From contig PWVY01000062.1 of the NCBI GenBank assembly GCA_003561665.1, forward strand, positions 1 to 6,635: a stretch of 6,635 nt of DNA. Reading direction: 5' to 3'. Below are positions 1 to 5,521 of this stretch, one piece after another (position 1 is the first letter of the stretch; every line of letters starts with the position of its first letter). The DNA is from Thermoplasmata archaeon. Lineage in GTDB: Archaea > Thermoplasmatota > SW-10-69-26. The position numbers and the translations under genes were made by a program. The notes under the pieces were generated by a model that worked only from the letters and a program-made list of their open reading frames with translations, was not told the DNA's origin and did not search any database.

Positions 1-2
1 AA

Positions 3-968
3 GCACCCAACCAAGAACGAAACGGCGTCCACGTCATCCGCAAACAACGCAAAGGCACCCTCTTCCGAGACCCCATCGTCCACCTCGCCCCCCACATCCC
101 CACCCACACCGACATCGTTCACGTCACCGCCACCTACCCCTTCACCACGCCCACAACCCTCACCCACACCGCCAAGAACAACATCCCCTCCATCCTCGAC
201 TTCCACTTCGAACCCTCCCCCAACAACGTCCTCGAACAACTCGGCGCCTTCGCATACGAACACATCGCCCCCCTCGCATACCACAACGCCCAAGCCGTCC
301 TCGTACGATCGAAAGACTACGCAAGGAACGCACGCACCCTCCAAGGCATCCCCGAAGATCGCTGGGAAGTCATCCCCAACGGCATCGATTCAACACGCTT
401 CCACGCAAGCCTATCACAAAACGACGGCGACTACATCCTCTTCGTCGGACGCCTCGTCCCCTACAAAGGGCTCAACGTGCTCCTCGACGCCCTCAACCAC
501 AACCCCCCAAGCATCCCCCTGAAGATCGCAGGCGAAGGCCCCCTCCGAGGAACGCTCGAAGCCCAAGCCAACGACATCCAAGCGGACATCCACTTCCTCG
601 GATACGTCAAAGACCAGGACCTCCCCCGCCTTTACCAAAACGCCCGCGTCACGGTCCTTCCCAGCCTGAACAAACACGAAGCCTTCGGCATCACGCTCCT
701 AGAAAGCATGGCCTGCGGCACCCCCGTCGTTGCAAGCGACCTCCCCGGCGTGAAAGAGGTCGCCAGCCACGGAGGCCTCCTTGCCAAACCGGGGAACGCG
801 GAAAGCCTAGCACGCCACATCCAACATGCGATCCAACCCGGGACCCTCCCCCAAGGAGAACAACTTGCAAACCGCATCCACGATGAATACGCCTGGCATC
901 AAATCGCAGCCCGCCTGGAAGAAATCTACGCATCCGTCCTCGAAAAAGATCACACCAGGAGGAGGTGA
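3..968 (+). CDS. Glycosyltransferase family 4 (GT-B fold), 5'-truncated
   Basis: The frame is open from base 3 to the TGA at 966-968, giving 321 visible residues. GT4 enzymes usually have about 370-400 residues, so some 50-80 N-terminal residues, including the first glycine-rich loop, probably lie left of the window. The C-terminal donor-binding domain is complete. The fragment shows VIPNGID at residues 123-129, then FVGRLVPYKG at 147-156, with the Arg (150) and Lys (155) that bind the donor diphosphate in this family. The EX7E pair is Glu226 and Glu234, within HEAFGITLLE, followed by ACGTPVVASDLPG. The family transfers a sugar from a nucleotide-sugar (or similar) donor with retention of configuration; donor and acceptor cannot be told here. 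It is probably cytoplasmic or peripheral to the membrane, as no membrane helix is seen. The gene is followed after 3 bases by a second GT4 gene, so the two are likely co-transcribed. Family assignment is firm; the substrate is unknown. Confidence 0.93.
   Translation, partial: APNQERNGVHVIRKQRKGTLFRDPIVHLAPHIPTHTDIVHVTATYPFTTPTTLTHTAKNNIPSILDFHFEPSPNNVLEQLGAFAYEHIAPLAYHNAQAVLVRSKDYARNARTLQGIPEDRWEVIPNGIDSTRFHASLSQNDGDYILFVGRLVPYKGLNVLLDALNHNPPSIPLKIAGEGPLRGTLEAQANDIQADIHFLGYVKDQDLPRLYQNARVTVLPSLNKHEAFGITLLESMACGTPVVASDLPGVKEVASHGGLLAKPGNAESLARHIQHAIQPGTLPQGEQLANRIHDEYAWHQIAARLEEIYASVLEKDHTRRR
961..968 (+). promoter_or_regulatory. Strong Shine-Dalgarno site for the second glycosyltransferase
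   Basis: GGAGGTGA lies 3 bases before the GTG at 972 and includes the stop codon of the upstream gene. It is a long match to the anti-Shine-Dalgarno end of 16S rRNA (CACCTCC) and fixes GTG 972 as the start. It sits in a run of AGG triplets (957-965) that also encodes the Arg-Arg-Arg C-terminus of the upstream protein. The layout favours coupled translation of the two transferases. Confidence 0.8.
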
Positions 969-971
969 ACC

Positions 972-2093
972 GTGCGCATCCTAGCCATCACCCCCTACTA
1001 CAAGCCAGAAGGCGGAGGCCTGGAGCGATACGCACACGAGATCCTCCAACGCCTAGAACGCGAGGGGGACCAAATTCGCGCCCTAACGTTCACACGCGAA
1101 GGCCACAAAAGCCACTCCCTCGACGGCGTCGACATCCACCGCAGAAACCCCCTCTTCTCGCTAGGGAACGCACCGATCAGCCCCCGCTTCCCAAGCATCA
1201 CCCAACGACACATCAACGCGTTCAACCCGGACGTCATCGTCGCCCACACCCCCGTCCCCTTCCCGGCAGAAGCCGGCTTCCATGCCTCACGAGACGCAGG
1301 GATCCCGTTCGTCGTCACCTACCACGCAGGACGTCTTCACGGCAGTTCCAGCACCCTCGATTGGCTCGCATCCCTATACAGAGCATCCGTCGAGCGCTGG
1401 ATGCTCGAAGAAAGCGATCACCTGATCGCTGTAGGACCATTCGTCCGAGACAACGCCTTATCTCGCTACCGGGACCGCGTAACGCTCATCCCACCCGGGG
1501 TGGACATGAGCACGTTCCACCCCAACGGCGTGACCCCCGACGACGACATCCTCTTCGTTGGCCCTCTCTCTTCATCGTACGCATGGAAAGGCCTCGACAC
1601 GCTCTGGGAGGCCTTCCAGCAGGTTCACCAACATCGACCCTCTGCATCTTTGACGCTCGTTGGACAAGGTGATCGCTACCAAGAGTTCCAGGAACGAGCT
1701 AGACGCCAAGAACTCCCCGTGCGGCTCCTTGGCCGCATCCCACAACAAGAACTCGTGGAGGCGTACCGACGCGCTCGCGTCGTGGTGCTCCCCAGCACGA
1801 GTGATGCCGAGTCCTTCGGCATGGTGCTCGCCGAAGCCAACGCCTGCTCTCGCCCCGTCATAGCCTCCCGCGTTGGAGGCATACCGGACTTCGTACGGGA
1901 CGGAGACAACGGTCGCCTTGTCCCTCCTGGAGAGGCTGATCCTCTCGCGGACAGAATCACGGAGTTGTTAGAGAACCCTAAGGAGGCACGAGCGATGGGG
2001 GAGCGAGGACGCCAGCGGGTGTCCACTCGCCACGATTGGGACCTCCTTGCACACCGCACCCGTGAGGTGCTTGCTGGCGTCGTGAACGGATGA
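972..2093 (+). CDS. Glycosyltransferase family 4 (GT-B fold), complete
   Basis: This gene encodes 373 residues, the usual GT4 length, starting at GTG 972 behind a strong ribosome-binding site. The N-terminal acceptor domain opens with MRILAITPYYKPEGGGLERY, the strand and glycine-rich loop typical of the family, and continues through AHTPVPFPAEAG (91-102) and VTYHAG (115-120). A linker with LIPPGVD (172-178) leads to the donor domain. That domain has LVGQGDR (229-235) and the EX7E pair Glu280 and Glu288 (ESFGMVLAE), followed by RPVIASRVGG. The usual VGR...KG donor loop reads FVGPLSSSYAWKG (195-207): Lys206 is kept, but Pro198 stands where Arg is common. It should be a retaining sugar transferase working on the same glycan as its upstream neighbour; donor and acceptor are unknown. 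Codons ending in T become about three times more frequent after roughly base 1540, at the domain boundary. No membrane helix is seen. Confidence 0.95.
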   Translation: MRILAITPYYKPEGGGLERYAHEILQRLEREGDQIRALTFTREGHKSHSLDGVDIHRRNPLFSLGNAPISPRFPSITQRHINAFNPDVIVAHTPVPFPAEAGFHASRDAGIPFVVTYHAGRLHGSSSTLDWLASLYRASVERWMLEESDHLIAVGPFVRDNALSRYRDRVTLIPPGVDMSTFHPNGVTPDDDILFVGPLSSSYAWKGLDTLWEAFQQVHQHRPSASLTLVGQGDRYQEFQERARRQELPVRLLGRIPQQELVEAYRRARVVVLPSTSDAESFGMVLAEANACSRPVIASRVGGIPDFVRDGDNGRLVPPGEADPLADRITELLENPKEARAMGERGRQRVSTRHDWDLLAHRTREVLAGVVNG

Positions 2094-2102
2094 CGTTCCC
2101 CA

Positions 2103-4289
2103 TCAGGAGAACAACGACCACTTGCGCATCGCGAGGAACGCCGAGATGAGCCCCAGAGCGATGACGCCTGTGCCGCCAAGGACGCCCACCCAAGAGAGAC
2201 CAAGCAAGAAGCCTGAGGAGAGGACGAACGTGTGCTCGTTGATCTCTCCCTGCTCAACGTTCACCGTCGCTTCTTCGCTGCTGAACCCTTGTGCTGCTGC
2301 CTCCACCGTGTAAACGCCGGGGTCCACAGGGATCTGGATCTTCCCATCCGAGGTTACTTCCCCGCTCCAGACCGTCGTATCGTCCTGGTTGACCGTGATG
2401 GTCCCGTTCTCGATGGGAGCCCCATCTTGATCTTCCAGCGTGACGCGGAGGAGCGTTTCATCTCCTTGTGCTTGCAAGGTTGTGAACGTGGCTTGACCAT
2501 CATCGAAGAGCAGTCGAACATCGACGGTATCCCCGGCTGCTGGAGAGAACCGCAGCTCTCCTTCGTAACGGTCGCCTTCTGCATGGTCGACTTGTTGCCA
2601 TGTGTCGGTTCCTGGCACCTTGACGTGAACAGCCGTGATGGGCAGTTCCCCTGTTGCATGCAGTGCAAGGGTCCCGGGGGGGGTTTCTTGTTCCTCGATG
2701 TTCGCATCCGGCATGCTTGTTTGAAGCGGCTCCCCAGCGTACTCGTACGCGTGGTTGTACGTCTTCATGTTGGGCCACAAAGCAGATTCCTGTCCGGGCG
2801 TTGAGTAAACGAGAATGCCGCCTGCTCGGCATCCGACATCCAGATCACGCTCGCAAAAATCCGCATGTTGGTACACGGGAAGGATCATCTCCTTGTTCCC
2901 GTCGCCGGTTAGGTCAATGACGGTGGCCCCGCGCGAGATGTTCCAGCCTTGTGCAAGAGCATGGAAATCTTGAGGTTCTCCGTCGAGATTGTATTCCGCT
3001 ATGCCCTGGTAGGCACCTCGGGATTCGACGACGAGGAGTTCTTCGATTCCATCTCCGCTGATGTCTCCGAGCGCGATGTTCTTGTTGGACCAGTCGGTGC
3101 GCGTCTCGGTTTGCCAGAGCAAATCCCCCGTGTGTCCTTCGATGGCGAGAAGGTTCGAGGCGCCGGTTTGCTGCCAATCACCCGGCTGGTGGCCGATCGT
3201 GTTCCAATCCTGGAAGACGACATCGAGGGAGCCGTTCCCGGTGACATCCACGGGGACAGGGTGCATGTGAACGTGCGGGTTGGCCCATTCCCATGTTTTG
3301 TCCCAAACGATCTCGCACGCGCTGTCGATCGCGTAGAAGTGGGCGGTGGGCTTCGTGTACCAGTTTTCGCTGCCGTCGTCTGTGGCGTTCCGCACCCCGA
3401 AGATGATCTCCTTGGCACCGTCATTGGTGATGTCTGCAACGGTGGGCGCAACGCTGATGCTGGCGGGTTCAGGGCCGTCTTCTTTCACGTCGACGGTGCA
3501 GATCGGGTAATGTTCCTCCGCGTCGAAGAGGAGCACGAGCCCTCCATCGCTTGGGTACATGGCTTCGATGTTCCCGTCCCCGGTGAAGTCGGTAGCGATC
3601 GGGTTCGCGTTGCCGTCGGACCAGTTGTTCCACCACCGGACTTCGCCGGTCCCGTCCAGAGCGTAAAGGGAGGGCATGTCGTCGAGTTGAAGGTAGATCT
3701 CGTCGCTTCCAGAGTCCGTTGCATCGGCGAGGTAGGCGGACCCATCAAGGGCGGGGTGGCCTTCCCAATCGGCCCAGGGGTGGTTTGCGGTGTAGTCGGG
3801 GTCTTGTTCGCGTGGATCCATGCGTTTCTCCCAGAGCTTTTCGATGGTGAGTTTCTCGTTGGGGTCTTCGGCGGGGCGTGCTTCGAAGACGGTGACCCAG
3901 CCTGCGCTGTTGCTGATGACGATGTCTGTGATGCCGTTGCCGCTGACATCTCCGATGCTGGGACCTGCAAGCTCGCGGGCTTCCCAATCGTCGGGGTGGT
4001 TGGTTTCAAGCTCGGCGATGAGTTCGCCGGTGGCACCATCGAAGACGTAGACGTTGTTGTTGTCGTTGTGCGTGATGATCTCCTTCGTACCGTCCCCGTT
4101 GAGGTCGAACGTTGCAAGGGTCACCGCGTCGAAGGCTTCGAACGCGTTGGCGGGTTCGGCCGTGTCGGTTGTGATGCGGTACATCTCTTCGATCTCCTCG
4201 GTGGCGCCTGTGGGCGTTGCGAATGCCAAGAGGACAACGAGGGAGATCGAAAGGGTGGCGACGGCGAGGGAGCGACGGGTTGGTGTCAT
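2103..4289 (-). CDS. Secreted, membrane-anchored FG-GAP (VCBS-like) beta-propeller protein
   Basis: This gene encodes 728 residues from ATG 4289, with AAGGA six bases upstream as a modest ribosome-binding site. Residues 1-30 look like a Sec signal peptide: a TRR charged start, a hydrophobic LAVATLSISLVVLLAFA core and a small-residue end near TGAT. Residues 55-510 hold eight FG-GAP/VCBS-type repeats. Each carries a calcium loop, at 62-70 (DLNGDGTKE), 114-122, 189-197, 234-242, 286-294, 348-356, 409-417 and 459-467. Many repeats are followed by a strand ending in a Tyr/Phe/Ala-x-D/E turn. These should fold into a seven- or eight-bladed propeller. Cysteines occur only at 264, 325, 479 and 487. 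Residues about 535-608 look Ig-like and 612-690 resemble a carboxypeptidase regulatory-like domain, probably a stalk. A hydrophobic helix at about 694-719 and the tail MRKWSLFS form a C-terminal anchor. No archaeosortase PGF-like signal is seen. The protein is rich in Asp and Glu. A role in surface binding or adhesion is inferred from family; the ligand is unknown. Confidence 0.9.
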   Translation of the reverse strand: MTPTRRSLAVATLSISLVVLLAFATPTGATEEIEEMYRITTDTAEPANAFEAFDAVTLATFDLNGDGTKEIITHNDNNNVYVFDGATGELIAELETNHPDDWEARELAGPSIGDVSGNGITDIVISNSAGWVTVFEARPAEDPNEKLTIEKLWEKRMDPREQDPDYTANHPWADWEGHPALDGSAYLADATDSGSDEIYLQLDDMPSLYALDGTGEVRWWNNWSDGNANPIATDFTGDGNIEAMYPSDGGLVLLFDAEEHYPICTVDVKEDGPEPASISVAPTVADITNDGAKEIIFGVRNATDDGSENWYTKPTAHFYAIDSACEIVWDKTWEWANPHVHMHPVPVDVTGNGSLDVVFQDWNTIGHQPGDWQQTGASNLLAIEGHTGDLLWQTETRTDWSNKNIALGDISGDGIEELLVVESRGAYQGIAEYNLDGEPQDFHALAQGWNISRGATVIDLTGDGNKEMILPVYQHADFCERDLDVGCRAGGILVYSTPGQESALWPNMKTYNHAYEYAGEPLQTSMPDANIEEQETPPGTLALHATGELPITAVHVKVPGTDTWQQVDHAEGDRYEGELRFSPAAGDTVDVRLLFDDGQATFTTLQAQGDETLLRVTLEDQDGAPIENGTITVNQDDTTVWSGEVTSDGKIQIPVDPGVYTVEAAAQGFSSEEATVNVEQGEINEHTFVLSSGFLLGLSWVGVLGGTGVIALGLISAFLAMRKWSLFS

Positions 4290-4474
4290 GGTGGATTCCT
4301 TCGTTCTCTGGGTTGGTTTCGGCGTTGAGTCCCCTGTTTTGGATGAGCGCGTGGATCACGAGGGTACGATCGACCGCTCGTCAGGAACCGGTGGGCCTAT
4401 CTTCTCAGAGAAACCCTATCGACCTTGTTGGTCGCGTACATGTCGTGTGGTGCTTGGCCCGCTTGCTGGAGGGA
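4290..4474. other. Intergenic region upstream of the propeller gene
   Basis: These 185 bases separate the nucleotidyltransferase stop from the propeller-protein start, both on the minus strand. This is the only sizeable gap in the window and the likely place for a propeller-gene promoter. I see no convincing archaeal BRE/TATA pair, no bacterial -35/-10 and no hairpin followed by a T-run, so neither promoter nor terminator can be placed. Two small repeats are visible. One is a palindrome flanked by direct repeats (4396-4420). The other is an 8-base direct repeat, CTGGAGGG, at 4466-4473 and 4478-4485, lying on either side of the upstream gene's stop codon. No additional small gene with a plausible ribosome-binding site was found. 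Confidence 0.6.
4396..4420. promoter_or_regulatory. Candidate operator: palindrome flanked by direct repeats
   Basis: On the plus strand, CCTATC (4396-4401) is followed at once by the perfect odd palindrome TTCTC-A-GAGAA (4402-4412), then AC and a little more, then CCTATC again (4415-4420). The site is about 107-131 bases upstream of the propeller-gene ATG. The symmetry suits a dimeric DNA-binding regulator, and its position fits control of that gene. The palindrome is short enough to arise by chance, so this is only a candidate. Confidence 0.25.
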
Positions 4475-5521
4475 TCACTGGAGGGTTGCCTCACGAAGGG
4501 CATCCAGCGTTTGGAGCGGTTCGTTGTGAACGGTCGCGATGCCTCTTAGGTGGCGGTACGCTTCGTTATCGTTGATTTTGCCGCTGCGGGAGTCCTTGAG
4601 GAGGCGCAGGGTGGCAACGCGGACCGTCCCCGTTGGGTTAGTGGTGAACCGTGTTGCTTCTTCGACTTTTGGAGCTTTGAGAGCGTAGTGGATGTGGTCG
4701 AGGATCCCATCTTGTCGCTTGTAGGCCTCAAGGGACGGCAGGTTGGCGTGGTCAAGGGCGGGGGGGATGCTGTCGAGGATGGCTTCAGCTGCGATGGTCC
4801 AGACGCTTTGGGGGTTCTGGAGGGGTTGGTCGTCGGGGGCGAGCTTGAACCGGATGGCCCATTCGAGGCTTTCCTGGTAGGGTTCTAGTGGAGGGGGGGT
4901 TCCCCCTTCGGTTTGGAGGGTTCTCCAGGCGTACCATCGTTCGGTTTGGCTGGGGGGAAACTGTCCAAGAGCGAGGAGGTTGGCGTCGAGCGCGGCGAGG
5001 AGCCCTTTGGCTGCTTGGATCCTGTAGGTATGAGGATTGGGTTTGCGGGTTGCGAGTAGGAGGCCGGCGGCTCGGTTGGTGAGGAGGCGCAATCCTTCGG
5101 TGGGGTCGATGTCCGTGGGGTCTTGGACGGGGATGCTGTCGAGGAGGTTCTCGCCCCAGAGGATGCGTCCTCGGCGGGCGGTCTCGTACCAGAAGATGGT
5201 AGGGTTGACCCATCGAAGCCGCCAGGCGTTGATGGGGGCTAGGTCGATGTGGAGGCCCAGGGCGCGTTCGAGGCGGTTGGCCATCTCGTCGTAGGAGGTA
5301 TCGGGTTGCCCCAGGCTTCGGATGGCGGCGAAGTCGTAGTCGTTTTGGGGTTCTCCGTCTGAGATGGTGCCTTCTCCTCGGGCGAACCCTCCGGTGAGGA
5401 TCAGGGAGCGCAGATGAGGGTCGTTGTTTCGAACGGTCTCGATGACGTGGTCGAGGTCGCGTTCGATCCGTTCCACGACGTTGGGGGTGTCGTTGATCGT
5501 GTAGGCGGTCTCATCGGTCAT
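4475..5521 (-). CDS. Pol-beta-superfamily nucleotidyltransferase (MNT-like), with helical C-terminal domain
   Basis: This gene encodes 348 residues from ATG 5521. The upstream phosphodiesterase overlaps the start by 11 bases, and no other start keeps the active site. The catalytic core is seen at residues 40-97: LILTGGFARGEG (40-51) is the GG/GS nucleotide-binding loop, NDYDF (60-64) supplies metal-binding Asp61 and Asp63, and HIDLAPI (91-97) supplies the third carboxylate, Asp93. FWYETARRGRILWGEN (110-125) matches a conserved segment of MNT-type enzymes. About 220 further residues are mostly helical, including GLRLLTNRAAGLLLA (143-157) and KGLLAALDANLLALGQF (172-188), which recalls the helical domains of larger antibiotic-type or polysaccharide-linked nucleotidyltransferases. 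It should transfer a nucleotide from NTP to a small molecule, sugar or protein; the acceptor is not evident. It is probably cytoplasmic. All three carboxylates are present, so the enzyme looks active. It could instead be an MNT-type toxin regulator, but no HEPN partner is next to it. Confidence 0.85.
   Translation of the reverse strand: MTDETAYTINDTPNVVERIERDLDHVIETVRNNDPHLRSLILTGGFARGEGTISDGEPQNDYDFAAIRSLGQPDTSYDEMANRLERALGLHIDLAPINAWRLRWVNPTIFWYETARRGRILWGENLLDSIPVQDPTDIDPTEGLRLLTNRAAGLLLATRKPNPHTYRIQAAKGLLAALDANLLALGQFPPSQTERWYAWRTLQTEGGTPPPLEPYQESLEWAIRFKLAPDDQPLQNPQSVWTIAAEAILDSIPPALDHANLPSLEAYKRQDGILDHIHYALKAPKVEEATRFTTNPTGTVRVATLRLLKDSRSGKINDNEAYRHLRGIATVHNEPLQTLDALREATLQ
5511..5521 (-). 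other. Overlap of phosphodiesterase stop and nucleotidyltransferase start
   Basis: The sequence ATGACCGATGA on the minus strand starts the nucleotidyltransferase (Met-Thr-Asp) and ends the phosphodiesterase (His-Asp-Arg-stop) in another frame. Upstream of the ATG only a weak match, GTGGATC, is available as a ribosome-binding site. A ribosome finishing the first gene would sit on the second start, so coupled translation is likely. Confidence 0.75.

Noticed and set aside
965..1672. A 235-residue plus-strand frame overlapping the second transferase.
   Set aside because: It is Arg/Pro-rich and low in complexity with no motif, and its start lies inside the ribosome-binding site of the real gene at 972.
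4200..4289. A Tat (twin-arginine) export signal at the start of the propeller protein (TRRSLAV).
   Set aside because: The consensus match is poor beyond the Arg pair, and the hydrophobic core is strong, which favours Sec export.
2949..4328. A 459-residue plus-strand frame antisense to the propeller gene.
   Set aside because: It is composed mainly of Val, Gly, Asp and Phe, mirrors the repeats on the other strand, has no motif and no ribosome-binding site. It is a composition artefact.
4290..4474. A TATA box or -35/-10 promoter for the propeller gene.
   Set aside because: Only fragments such as AAGATAGG are present; none has enough match or the right spacing to a start to be annotated.
4466..4485. 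Direct repeat CTGGAGGG x2 around the nucleotidyltransferase stop codon as a functional element.
   Set aside because: It is only two 8-base copies 12 bases apart, with no symmetry or further copies, so it is likely a chance or small tandem duplication.
4475..5521. An MNT/HEPN toxin-antitoxin system.
   Set aside because: The transferase fold is MNT-like, but it is far longer than a typical MNT antitoxin and no HEPN protein with an RX4-6H motif is adjacent in the window.
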